Positions 28,908 to 37,502 of a DNA stretch of 64,000 bases are shown in pieces. The notes below the pieces were generated by a model. The model worked only from the letters and a program-made list of their open reading frames with translations. It searched no databases and was not told the origin of the DNA. Within the stretch, counting starts at the first letter, position 1. Every line of letters starts with the position of its first letter. Where the stretch lies: assembly GCA_030658975.1 (NCBI GenBank), contig JAUSBL010000093.1, positions 1 to 64,000 of the forward strand. Reading direction: 5' to 3'. Source of the stretch: Candidatus Latescibacterota bacterium (lineage in GTDB: Bacteria > Krumholzibacteriota > Krumholzibacteriia > LZORAL124-64-63). The position numbers were made by a program, and so were the translations under genes.

Positions 28908-29573
28908 CTACCTGTGCTTCTCCCGCACGTAGACCGAGCGCAACACGATGTCCTTGTCGGCGCGCGGCGGTTTGAAAGCCATCAGCACCGTGAGCTCGGT
29001 CCCGTCGGCGTTCAGTTCGTAGGACGTGGTGCGGATCTGGCCGTCCTGCCCCTCGCTGCGCACGACGATCCTGCCGCCTTCGACGACGGCCGTCTCGAAG
29101 ACCTGACCGCGGTGGGTCCAGCGTTCGCTCTTGCGGCCGTCGGTGGTGAGGGTCTGCGAGATGTCCATGGCGTCGGTCACGCCGAACTCCGGACCCTCGT
29201 GGAAGATGATCAGCCGCGAACGGCCTGCGGCGAGTTCGGGTGGCCCGCCGGCGCCGGCGGTCTTGCCCGCCTGGGCGCCGCCGAATTTGCCGCTGCGCGT
29301 GTTGCCCTGGCCGCCGCCGCCCATGCCACCGCCGCCGCCGCCCATGCCGGGCCCGCCGCCCATGCCCGGCCTGCCGCCCTTGCCGCCGGGGCGCTCGCCC
29401 ATGGTTGCAGTCTTCGGCATGAGCTTGGCGGGATCGTCGGAGCGGGCGACGTCCAGGGTCCAGGCGCCGTTGAAGCGGGAGGCGTTCGCGGCCGGCGTGT
29501 CGCCCGCCGCGAGTGCCGGCGGCAGGACCGCCAGCGCGAGGATGGCGATCAGCATCGTCTTGGTTGTCGTCAT
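28908..29573 (-). CDS. Secreted protein with Gly/Met-rich segment, unknown function
   Basis: Signal peptide MTTTKTMLIAILALAVLPPALA; FNGAWTLDVARSD; GMGGGPGMGGGGGGMGGGGQG. Confidence 0.7.
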   Translation of the reverse strand: MTTTKTMLIAILALAVLPPALAAGDTPAANASRFNGAWTLDVARSDDPAKLMPKTATMGERPGGKGGRPGMGGGPGMGGGGGGMGGGGQGNTRSGKFGGAQAGKTAGAGGPPELAAGRSRLIIFHEGPEFGVTDAMDISQTLTTDGRKSERWTHRGQVFETAVVEGGRIVVRSEGQDGQIRTTSYELNADGTELTVLMAFKPPRADKDIVLRSVYVREKHR

Positions 29574-29725
29574 GTCCGGTCCCTTCACATGTCGTGGGGG
29601 TGCTCCATGCCATACGCGCGGGCGCGACGATTCCTGCGGCGGCAAGGATTCCTGGAGCGCCTTGGCCGTCCATCGGGTATGATGCCCCGGTTCGCGCGAC
29701 GTCCGTCCGGGACCAGGAGGCACCC

Positions 29726-30202
29726 ATGTCCGCGACCCGTCTGCCCGCCGGTTTCCACAGCCTGACCCCGCAGCTCGCCGTCGAAGGCGCCGACCGCGCC
29801 ATCGAATATTACAAACTGGCGTTCGGGGCGGAACTGTTGCGCCGTCACGAGGGACCGGGCGGCAAGGTGGCCCACGCCCTGCTGCGCATCGGCGATTCGG
29901 TGCTGATGGTCAACGACGCGTTCCCGGAATGGGGCTCGCACGCGCCCTACGAGAATCTCTCGCCCTGCACCCTGCACCTCTACGTGGAGGACGCCGACGA
30001 GACGTTCGCGCGGGCGGTCGCCGCCGGCGCGAAGGTGACGATGCCGGTGCAGGACACGTTCTGGGGGGACCGTCACGGCGAGCTGCTCGACCCGTTCGGC
30101 CACCGCTGGGCCGTGGCCGCCTGCGTCGACGAGATGACGCCGCAGCAGCTCGAGCGCGCCGCCGAGGAGGCGATGCGGCGGATGCGGGCAGGAGACGACT
30201 AA
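29726..30202 (+). CDS. VOC superfamily (PhnB/glyoxalase-like) protein
   Basis: LTPQLAVEGADRAIEYYKLAFGAELLRR, DTFWGDRHGELLDPFGHRWAVA. Confidence 0.9.
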   Translation: MSATRLPAGFHSLTPQLAVEGADRAIEYYKLAFGAELLRRHEGPGGKVAHALLRIGDSVLMVNDAFPEWGSHAPYENLSPCTLHLYVEDADETFARAVAAGAKVTMPVQDTFWGDRHGELLDPFGHRWAVAACVDEMTPQQLERAAEEAMRRMRAGDD

Positions 30203-30219
30203 CCGGGACGCCTGGAAGA

Positions 30220-30981
30220 TCAGTCGCCGGCCGTCTGCCCCGCGACGAGGTCCAGCACCAGCGAAGCCAGCGCGTACCCGAAGATCCCCGGCATCGCGAT
30301 CCCGCTCGGCAACCGGTTGCGGATCCGTCCCCGCTCGTAACGCGGGTCGTCCGCGTCGGGCGCCAGCGCGTCGGCCGGTTCCTCCTCCGACCACACGCAG
30401 GGGATGGGCGCGGTCACCCCGCGCCGCCGCAGGTATTTCCGCACCCTTCCGGCCAGCGGGCAGCGCCGACTCGCCCAGAGATCCCCCGACCTCACGAACG
30501 ACACGTCGGTGCGACCGGCCGCGCCCATGCTGCTGGCCACCGGGATGCCGCGCGCGACGCACGCCGCCAGCAACTCGACCTTCGGGTTGAGCGCGTCGAT
30601 GGCGTCGACCACGCACGACGGCGGCGGCGCGAGCAGCGTGTCCGCGGTGTCCGCGTGGAAGAACGCCTCCACCCCGTCCACGCCGGTGTCCGGGCAGGTG
30701 CGCCGCAGGTAATCACCGACGACCGCGACCTTCGGACGGCCGATGTCCTCGACGGTCGCGCACGGGCTGCGGTTCAGCGACGACGCCGTCACCGGATCGA
30801 AGTCGATCAGGACAAGCCGGCCGATCCCGCTGCGCGCCAGCGCCAGCGCGGCGTGCGCGCCCACGCCGCCCAGCCCGCAGACGACGATCGTCGCGGCGCG
30901 GATGGACGCGAAGCCGGCGTCGCCGTAGAGGTCGACGGTGCGCGTGAAGCGCTCAGGGCAGCCGGAAGAGCTCACGGGCAT
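30220..30981 (-). CDS. tcdA: ThiF/E1-like protein, probable tRNA threonylcarbamoyladenosine dehydratase
   Basis: VVCGLGGVGAHAALALARSGIGRLVLIDFDPVTASSLNRSPCATVEDIGRPKV. Confidence 0.85.
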   Translation of the reverse strand: MPVSSSGCPERFTRTVDLYGDAGFASIRAATIVVCGLGGVGAHAALALARSGIGRLVLIDFDPVTASSLNRSPCATVEDIGRPKVAVVGDYLRRTCPDTGVDGVEAFFHADTADTLLAPPPSCVVDAIDALNPKVELLAACVARGIPVASSMGAAGRTDVSFVRSGDLWASRRCPLAGRVRKYLRRRGVTAPIPCVWSEEEPADALAPDADDPRYERGRIRNRLPSGIAMPGIFGYALASLVLDLVAGQTAGD

Positions 30982-31717
30982 TCTCCGTGGTGAGGGCGGC
31001 GACGGCGTCGGCCGTCAGACCGCGCAGTTCTGCCAGGGCGAGGCAGACCTCGCGCACGTGCCGCGGTTCGCAGGCGCCGGCTGGCACGTCCTGCAAGCCG
31101 ATGGACGGGGCGTCGGTCTCCAGCACGATGCGTTCCTGCGGCGCCGTCGCGGCTGCGCGCCGCGCCCGCGCGTCCGTCCGCGTGACAGCGCCGCCGAACC
31201 CCAGGTGCAGGCCGAGGTCCAGGTAGCGGCGGGCCAGTTCCGGCCCGCGCGAGAAGGCGTGCACGACGCCGCGCACCGGTGCGCCTCCGTAGACTTCTTG
31301 CAGCAACGGCACCAGGTGCTCGGCGGCGCCGCGATCGTGCAGGATCACCGGCAGGTCGAGTTCCCGCGCCAGGCGCAACTGCGGGCGCAGGATCTCGACC
31401 TGCCGCTCCATGCCCGGCCCGTCGATCTTCGCGTCGAGCCCGATCTCTCCGACGGCGACCGCGCCGCAGGCGAGCAGGCGCGCGCGCAGGTCGTCGAGGT
31501 CCAGGGCGCGGTCCGCGACCCACGGGTGCAGGCCCAGCGCCGGATGCACGCCGGGGTGCGCCGCGGCGAGCGCCGCGACCGCGTCCCACGATCCCGGATC
31601 GTAGGCCGGCGCCACGATGTCGCTGACGCCCGCCGCGCGGGCGCGCGCCAGCACGCCGTCGATGTCGCCGGCCAGCGGCGCGGCGTCCAGGTGCGCGTGT
31701 GTTTCGATGAGCCGCAT
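30953..31717 (-). CDS. tatD: TatD family metal-dependent hydrolase
   Basis: RLIETHAHLDAAPLAGD, ALGLHPW, VGEIGLD, VVHAFSRGPELARRYLDLGLHLGFGG, LETDAP. Confidence 0.93.
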   Translation of the reverse strand: MRLIETHAHLDAAPLAGDIDGVLARARAAGVSDIVAPAYDPGSWDAVAALAAAHPGVHPALGLHPWVADRALDLDDLRARLLACGAVAVGEIGLDAKIDGPGMERQVEILRPQLRLARELDLPVILHDRGAAEHLVPLLQEVYGGAPVRGVVHAFSRGPELARRYLDLGLHLGFGGAVTRTDARARRAAATAPQERIVLETDAPSIGLQDVPAGACEPRHVREVCLALAELRGLTADAVAALTTENARELFRLP

Positions 31718-31757
31718 GGCGCGATCATGCCCGAGTTGCCGCCTTCCGTCCAGCCCG

Positions 31758-33620
31758 TCAGACCCGCAGGCCGGCTTCGGCGAGGAAGCGGCTGGGCGAC
31801 TTCCTGGTGCAGACGATCTCCAGACGGTGGCGGGCGCGGGTCAAAGCGACGTAGAAGAGGCGGCGTTCGGCCTCGACACCGGCTTCGAGCCCGCCCTCGC
31901 GCCCGGCGTGGGAGTGGGGGATCTGGCCGCGGTCGACGCCGTAGAGGACGACCCGGTCCCACTCGCGGCCCTTGGCGGCGTGGATGGTCGCCAGTTCGCA
32001 GATCCCGGCCGGATCGAGGCCCGCCTCCGCGCAGGCCCGCGCCACTTCGCCCAGCAGGGCCGAGGTGCGCGCCAGCACGGTGGTCGTGCCGGGGAAGTCT
32101 TCCCGCAGCAGTTCGACGACGCGCCGCGCGCCGGCGGCGCGGTCGACCAGCGCGTGGACGCGGATCCGGCCGCGGTGCGGCGCGCCGGGGCGCAGCGGCT
32201 TGCGGAAGCGGCGGCGGTTGTGCCGGATCAGGCGGCGCGAGGCGACGGTGATGCGCCGGCCGCAGCGGTAGTTCCTGATCAGCGGGTGACGCTCGAGGTC
32301 GGGGTAGACCTGGTCCAGCTCGATCACCCGCTCCACCGAGGCGCGCCGCCAGGCGTAGATGCACTGGTCCTCGTCGCCGACGCAGAACAGGGAGTCCTGC
32401 GGGGCGGCCAGCAGCCCGACCAGCAGCGCCTGCGCGGGCTCGATGTCCTGGTACTCGTCCACCAGGACGTGGTCGAAGCGCGCCTGCCAGCGGCGGCGGA
32501 CGTCGGCGTCGCACTGCAGCAGCGCCACGGCGCCGGCGACCAGGTCGTCGAAGTCGAGACGGCCCCGCTCGTCCAGGTGGAGCTGGTAGAGGTCGTAGAG
32601 GCGCGCCGCGGTGCGCGTGCGGGCGTCGCCTCCCGACGCCTGCGCCAGAGCCGTCTGCGGGCCGATCATCGCCGACAGCTTGAAGGCGCTGACGGCGTTG
32701 CGCGCCGCGGTCACGTCCAGCGCGACGCCGTCGGCTTCCGCGTCGCGGGCGAGTTCGGCGAACCGTTTCCACGTCCCGTCGTCGACCTCGCCGATCCCCG
32801 CGCGCGTGCGCCCTTCCTGCTTCAGCAGCGCCAGGCCCAGCCCGTGGAAGCTGCGCACCGCGACGCCGGTCACGCCGGCGCGCTCCAGCCGCGCTGCGAT
32901 CTCGAGCTTGGCGTCGCGGTTGAACGTCGTGCAGAGGATGCGCCCCGGCGCGGCGCCGCGGTGGAGCAGCTCCTTGACCCGCTCGACCAGCACGCTGGTC
33001 TTGCCGCTGCCCGCAGGCGCGATGACCTGCACCACGCCCGTGCCGGCGCGCACCGCCCGGCACTGCTGCGGGTCGAGGGAGAGGGGGCGCGGCGGGGGCT
33101 GGCCGGGAGGCGGCCCGGCGCCGCGGCCGACGACGCGGTCCACCAGGCGCGACAGCCGGCCGCGACGGTGGTCCCGCCGGATGACGCTTCCGCTGACGGG
33201 CGCCGCGTCTGGTGCGTCATCCTGCGCGATGAGCCAGCGCAGGCGCTCCAGCGTCCAGGGGTGACGCCAGTCGGGATCGACGAACGCGTCCGGCTCGAGG
33301 GATTCCAGGTCGCGACCGGCGTGGATCAGCAGGCGGCAACCGCGGCGCTGCGCAGGCGCGGCGAGGGTGCCGTAGATCAGTTGCAGGTCGTCGACCGAGT
33401 CGCAGGTGACGTCGAGCACGACGACCCGTTCTTGGCGGGAGAAGATCGCCAGCAGCCGGGCGGTCGGATTGGTCAGGGAACGGCGGGTTCCGCGGGGACG
33501 GGCCGAGAGGACGGCGCGGCGCCACTTCTCGTATCCCAACACGTGCCAGCCTTCCCTCGCCAGCCGGGCGGGGTCGGGGCGCGAAGTCGTCCAGGCCAGT
33601 CCCGGGGATTGATGCTGCAA
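31758..33620 (-). CDS. UvrD/PcrA-like superfamily I helicase with atypical N-terminal extension
   Basis: QQCRAVRAGTGVVQVIAPAGSGKTSVLVERV, DHVLVDEYQDIEPAQALLV, CVGDEDQCIYAWRRA, LATIHAAKGREWDRVVLYGV, RRLFYVALTRARHRLEI; about 180 aa before the Q-motif/Walker A not recognised. Confidence 0.9.
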   Translation of the reverse strand: MQHQSPGLAWTTSRPDPARLAREGWHVLGYEKWRRAVLSARPRGTRRSLTNPTARLLAIFSRQERVVVLDVTCDSVDDLQLIYGTLAAPAQRRGCRLLIHAGRDLESLEPDAFVDPDWRHPWTLERLRWLIAQDDAPDAAPVSGSVIRRDHRRGRLSRLVDRVVGRGAGPPPGQPPPRPLSLDPQQCRAVRAGTGVVQVIAPAGSGKTSVLVERVKELLHRGAAPGRILCTTFNRDAKLEIAARLERAGVTGVAVRSFHGLGLALLKQEGRTRAGIGEVDDGTWKRFAELARDAEADGVALDVTAARNAVSAFKLSAMIGPQTALAQASGGDARTRTAARLYDLYQLHLDERGRLDFDDLVAGAVALLQCDADVRRRWQARFDHVLVDEYQDIEPAQALLVGLLAAPQDSLFCVGDEDQCIYAWRRASVERVIELDQVYPDLERHPLIRNYRCGRRITVASRRLIRHNRRRFRKPLRPGAPHRGRIRVHALVDRAAGARRVVELLREDFPGTTTVLARTSALLGEVARACAEAGLDPAGICELATIHAAKGREWDRVVLYGVDRGQIPHSHAGREGGLEAGVEAERRLFYVALTRARHRLEIVCTRKSPSRFLAEAGLRV

Positions 33621-33749
33621 CTGTTTGCCTTTGCGAAGGATCCGGCGTTCGACGCCAACGCGTCAGGGTCGTTCCAGGTGCCCGTCGCCCCGCCGGGATT
33701 TTCGGCCTAGCATCAGGCCGTCATCCCCAGCCCGATGATCTTGTCGATT

Positions 33750-33758
33750 TGCTATAAT
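33750..33758 (+). promoter_or_regulatory. Extended -10 promoter element
   Basis: TGCTATAAT (extended -10 consensus), 37 nt before the ATG at 33796. Confidence 0.5.
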
Positions 33759-33795
33759 CAATACGGTGTCGGACTCCCATCCTGCGAGGTGCCCC

Positions 33796-35547
33796 ATGCC
33801 CGCTGACAAGCGCCGTGCCGGCCGGATGCTGGCCATCACGATCCTGGTCACCTTGTGCGCCGCCGCCGGACCGGCCAGCGGCTTCATCGTGGCACATTGG
33901 CGATTCGACGAGCCGGTTGGTGCAACCGTCACGGTCGACGAGACCGGCGGTTTCCACGGTGCGGCGGTCGGCGATGCGTCGTTCGGCGCCCCGGGCATGG
34001 CCGGCGGCGCGCTCGCCCTCGGCTTCGGCGGCGGCGGCGCCATCGACATGGGCGACGTGCTGGCCTTCGACGACGAGGATTTCTCGCTCGTGATGTGGGT
34101 GAAGACCCTGCCGGGCGCGACGGGCGTGATGTACCCGGTGAGCAAGCACGCCTCGGGCTACGGCGGCTACCTGGTCGGCATGAACACCGACGGCGTCTAC
34201 GGCGCGCCGGGCAAGGCCTGGTTCTACGATATCGGCGCGCCCGGCCAGCAGGCCTTCTCGACCACCGACGTCAACGACGGGCAGTGGCACCAGATCGCCT
34301 GTGTGTACCGGCAAGGCGGGCTGCTGGGCATCTGCGTCGACGGCATGCCGTTCGAAGACCTCATCACGGGGCCGATGAACCCCGTGACCGCCGCGAAGTT
34401 CGTGGTCGGCGGTTACGACATCGGCGGCGCGGTCCACGCCGGGTTCCAGGGCTGGATCGACGACGTCCAGGTCTACGACCACGCGCTCAAGCCCCACCAG
34501 ATCGTTTACCTCTTCGCGCACCCGTCGTACGTCTACATCGACGAGATCCTGCCCGTCACCGCCGGCCTGCGGCTCTGGCTGCGGGCCGACGAAGCCGGCG
34601 CCGGCGGCGATCAGCAGCCCGTCGCGATCTGGGCCGACCGCTCGGGGCAGGCCCTGCACGTCGCGCAGTCCGACCCCGCGGCGCAGCCGCGCTACGTCGC
34701 GCGGGCGCTGGGCTGGAACCCGGCGGTCCGCTTCGACGGGAACGACTTCCTGATCCGCGAGGGCGTCGCCGGCTCGTCCCTGACGTCGGCGGACGCGGCG
34801 ACGGTGTACGTCATGGCGCGGCAGGACGGCACGGACCTCTACAACACGGTCCTGGGCTGGGGCTCCGGCGACCACCGGCTCTTCGTGCACTACACGTGGG
34901 ACGGCTGGCTGATCTTCCAGCACGGGCCGCCCAGCGGGCCCGGCGGCGCCGGGTCCTGGCTACCGCCGGCGGGTTGGAGTGACGCCATCCATCTGGTCGA
35001 GCTCAAACGCGAGTCCGGTCTCTTCTCGTGCATGATCGACGGCGTGAACCAGGGCGACCAGGGCACGCTCGGCACGCCGAACCTGGCGTCGGTCCGGTCG
35101 CTGCTGATCGGTTCGGACGTCTACCGTACCAACGACATGACCGGCGACGTCTTCGAGATCCTGGTCTACGACCGCGCCCTTTCGCCGGCGGAGCGCGCCG
35201 CGGTGCGGGACTACTTCCAGCAGCGGTACTACGGGGCGGGGGGCATGGTTGGCGTGGGGAACGCGCCGCGACTGCAGCCGGCGCTCGCGGTCGCCCCCAA
35301 CCCGTTCAACCCGCGCACGGTCGTTTCCTTCGAACTGTCGGAGGCGGGAGAGGTCGCCGTCGCGGTCCACGACGTCCAGGGCCGGCTGGTGCGACAGCTG
35401 GCGTCCGGCCGCTACGCGACGGGACGGCACGAGCTCGTCTGGGATGGTCGCAACGAGCGGGGGCGGGCTGCAGGCGCTGGCGTCTACCTGGTGCGGCTGT
35501 CCGCGCCGCAGGGCGACGCCGTGACGCGCGTCGTGCTCATCAAGTAG
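33796..35547 (+). CDS. Secreted LamG/concanavalin-like domain protein with C-terminal FlgD-Ig/T9SS-like domain
   Basis: Signal peptide; FIVAHWRFDEPVGATVTVDETGGFHG; WHQIACVYRQGG; LAVAPNPFNPRTVVSFELSEAGEVAVAVHDVQGRLVRQL. Confidence 0.87.
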   Translation: MPADKRRAGRMLAITILVTLCAAAGPASGFIVAHWRFDEPVGATVTVDETGGFHGAAVGDASFGAPGMAGGALALGFGGGGAIDMGDVLAFDDEDFSLVMWVKTLPGATGVMYPVSKHASGYGGYLVGMNTDGVYGAPGKAWFYDIGAPGQQAFSTTDVNDGQWHQIACVYRQGGLLGICVDGMPFEDLITGPMNPVTAAKFVVGGYDIGGAVHAGFQGWIDDVQVYDHALKPHQIVYLFAHPSYVYIDEILPVTAGLRLWLRADEAGAGGDQQPVAIWADRSGQALHVAQSDPAAQPRYVARALGWNPAVRFDGNDFLIREGVAGSSLTSADAATVYVMARQDGTDLYNTVLGWGSGDHRLFVHYTWDGWLIFQHGPPSGPGGAGSWLPPAGWSDAIHLVELKRESGLFSCMIDGVNQGDQGTLGTPNLASVRSLLIGSDVYRTNDMTGDVFEILVYDRALSPAERAAVRDYFQQRYYGAGGMVGVGNAPRLQPALAVAPNPFNPRTVVSFELSEAGEVAVAVHDVQGRLVRQLASGRYATGRHELVWDGRNERGRAAGAGVYLVRLSAPQGDAVTRVVLIK

Positions 35548-35920
35548 CTCGCGGGTCCGACGCCGAGCCGTCCAAACCCAGATCCGCAGCCGCGCGCGCC
35601 AGCGCGCGGTCGCGCGTCCAAAGACGGCAGCCCGTCAGCAGCGCCGCGGCCAACAAATGCGCGTCGATCCAGCCGAGGCCGCGGCCGTGCAACCCCCGGC
35701 GCTCGACCAGTGCCAGGGTCTCACGATCGTCGGCCGTCGCGGCGACCGGAAGCGCCTTCAGCAACGCGAGCGTTTCGTCGCGCCGCCTCAGCCCGCCGCA
35801 CGCCAGTTCCCCGAACACGCACGGATGCATCAGCACGGCGCCGTCTTCGAGCAGGCCCGCGAGCGCGGGATCGTGACGCCGCAGGTGGTCGATCCAGACG
35901 GAGGTGTCGACCAGGGTCAC
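35540..35920 (-). CDS. vapC: Type II toxin, PIN domain VapC
   Basis: MTLVDTSVWIDHLR, LGWIDAHLLAAALLTGCRLWTRDRALARAA. Confidence 0.92.
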   Translation of the reverse strand: MTLVDTSVWIDHLRRHDPALAGLLEDGAVLMHPCVFGELACGGLRRRDETLALLKALPVAATADDRETLALVERRGLHGRGLGWIDAHLLAAALLTGCRLWTRDRALARAAADLGLDGSASDPRAT

Positions 35921-36144
35921 GATCGTCCTGCCCGGTCGTCCGGATCCGGTTCGGGGGAGGCGCGGCGCCTGGGCGTCTGTGCGAGCGACGGATCGCTGCC
36001 GCCGAGCCGCGCCAGACGGCGCGCGCTCTCGCGAGCGATCAGGGCCTCCAGCCCCATGCGGACCAGTGAGGTCTTCTCTGTCTCACCGGTCAGCCGGGTG
36101 GCCTGTTCCAGCAGCCGATCGTCGATGTTCAGGGTCGTTCTCAT
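35917..36144 (-). CDS. vapB: Type II antitoxin, VapB family
   Basis: MRTTLNIDDRLLEQATRLTGETEKTSLVRMGLEALIARESARRLARLGG; overlaps vapC; alternative start at 36150. Confidence 0.9.
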   Translation of the reverse strand: MRTTLNIDDRLLEQATRLTGETEKTSLVRMGLEALIARESARRLARLGGSDPSLAQTPRRRASPEPDPDDRAGRS

Positions 36145-36153
36145 ATGCATGAG
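36140..36153. promoter_or_regulatory. Candidate VapB(C) operator, inverted repeat over the vapB start
   Basis: CTCAT-ATGC-ATGAG. Confidence 0.4.
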
Positions 36154-36180
36154 TATGTATTTCCTGGGCATCGATGTCAA
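36152..36180 (-). promoter_or_regulatory. vapBC promoter
   Basis: Minus strand TTGACA - 17 bp - CATACT. Confidence 0.6.
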
Positions 36181-36299
36181 GACTGCGCTCGTCCATCGCT
36201 GATCCGGTTGCCGGAACCGTGCCATGGGTTTATCAATGAGGATGACATTCAATCGCACAATCCAGCCGCTCCCGCGGCCTCGTTCAGGAGGACACCCTC

Positions 36300-36623
36300 A
36301 TGATCAACCTCACCGACAGCGCCCAGCAGGAACTCAAGCGTCTGGCCACCCGCGACGGTCTGAACGCCCCGGTCGTCGTGCTGGGGGTCGACAGCGGCGG
36401 CTGCTCCGGCTTCAGCTACCGCATGGGCATGGACACGCGCGTCCAGGACGGGTACCAGGCCTTCACGTACGAGGGACTGACCGTGGCCTGCGCGCCCGAC
36501 GCGCTGCCGTTCTTCAAGGACATGGAGATCGACTTCTCGAAGGATCTCATCGGCGGCGGTTTCAAGTTCCGCAACCCGAACGCCAAGGGCACCTGCAGCT
36601 GCGGCACTTCGTTCCGCGTCTGA
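36300..36623 (+). CDS. HesB/IscA family iron-sulfur cluster assembly protein
   Basis: DSGGCSGFSYRM ... NAKGTCSCGTSF (Cys35/Cys-X-Cys pattern). Confidence 0.94.
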   Translation: MINLTDSAQQELKRLATRDGLNAPVVVLGVDSGGCSGFSYRMGMDTRVQDGYQAFTYEGLTVACAPDALPFFKDMEIDFSKDLIGGGFKFRNPNAKGTCSCGTSFRV

Positions 36624-36659
36624 TGTGGAATGCGGAGTACCGTTGACCAAGAAGTTACC

Positions 36660-36688
36660 TTGACGGGCTGTTATTTGTTTGCCCTAAT
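36660..36688 (+). promoter_or_regulatory. Candidate promoter of the act-cox operon
   Basis: TTGACG - 17 bp - CCTAAT. Confidence 0.5.
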
Positions 36689-36752
36689 CGGACCGATCCG
36701 CTAGCATTTCCGTCGCTTGAGCCGGGATGCCCCGGCTCGTCCCACGCAGAAA

Positions 36753-37502
36753 ATGAAAGAACGCCGCCATTCGCGGCGGAATCACGCCCTCGGGCGGAAC
36801 GCGGGAGCAGCCCCCTTGGATTCCCAGCAGAAGGACCCCCGGCGGGACGGGCACGATCCTTTCCGGTTTCCCAAATGGGCCAACGCGATCCGCCTGCCGG
36901 TGACCCTGGCGGCGGCGCTGGCTCCCCTCTACATCCTCGGCCTGCTGTACCTGCTCTTCTCGCCGGGCGCGACGAGCGTGGGGTACCAGCCTGAGCAGCC
37001 GGTGCCCTACAGCCACCAGCTGCACGCCGGACAGCTCGGCATCGACTGCCGGTACTGCCACACGGGCGTGGAGACGGGCGCGGCCGCGACGCTGCCGCCG
37101 ACCTCGGTCTGCATGAACTGCCACGCCACGGTGCGGACGCAGAGCGAGAAGCTGCAGCTCGTGCGCGAGAGCTTCGCGACCGGGATGCCCATCCCCTGGG
37201 TCCGCGTCCACGACCTGCCCGACTTCGTCTACTTCGACCACAGCGCCCACGTGCGGCGCGGCGTCGGCTGCGAGAGCTGCCACGGCCGCGTCGACAAGAT
37301 GGAAGTCGTGCGCCAGTCCGCCGGCCTGAACATGGCCTGGTGCCTGGAGTGCCACCGCGATCCCGTCCCGCACCTGCGTCCCGAGGACGCGGTGACGGTC
37401 ATGGGCTACGCGCCCGACGAGCCCCAGTTCGAGCTGGGGCGCCGGTTGCGCGACGCCCGCAACATCACGCCGAAAACGGATTGCTCGACATGTCATCGAT
37501 GA
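36753..37502 (+). CDS. actA: Alternative complex III subunit ActA, multiheme cytochrome c
   Basis: Five CXXCH motifs (CRYCH, CMNCH, CESCH, CLECH, CSTCH), one N-terminal TM; gene order. Confidence 0.9.
   Translation: MKERRHSRRNHALGRNAGAAPLDSQQKDPRRDGHDPFRFPKWANAIRLPVTLAAALAPLYILGLLYLLFSPGATSVGYQPEQPVPYSHQLHAGQLGIDCRYCHTGVETGAAATLPPTSVCMNCHATVRTQSEKLQLVRESFATGMPIPWVRVHDLPDFVYFDHSAHVRRGVGCESCHGRVDKMEVVRQSAGLNMAWCLECHRDPVPHLRPEDAVTVMGYAPDEPQFELGRRLRDARNITPKTDCSTCHR

Noticed and set aside
29280-29400. Repeat-like GCC/CCG stretch as a tandem repeat array or CRISPR
   Set aside because: Encodes the Gly/Met-rich segment of the minus-strand secreted protein; no regular spacer-repeat structure.
33766-33795. 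GTG at 33766 as the start of the LamG protein
   Set aside because: It lies 8 nt after an extended -10 TGCTATAAT; ATG 33796 with a GAGGT Shine-Dalgarno and signal peptide fits better.
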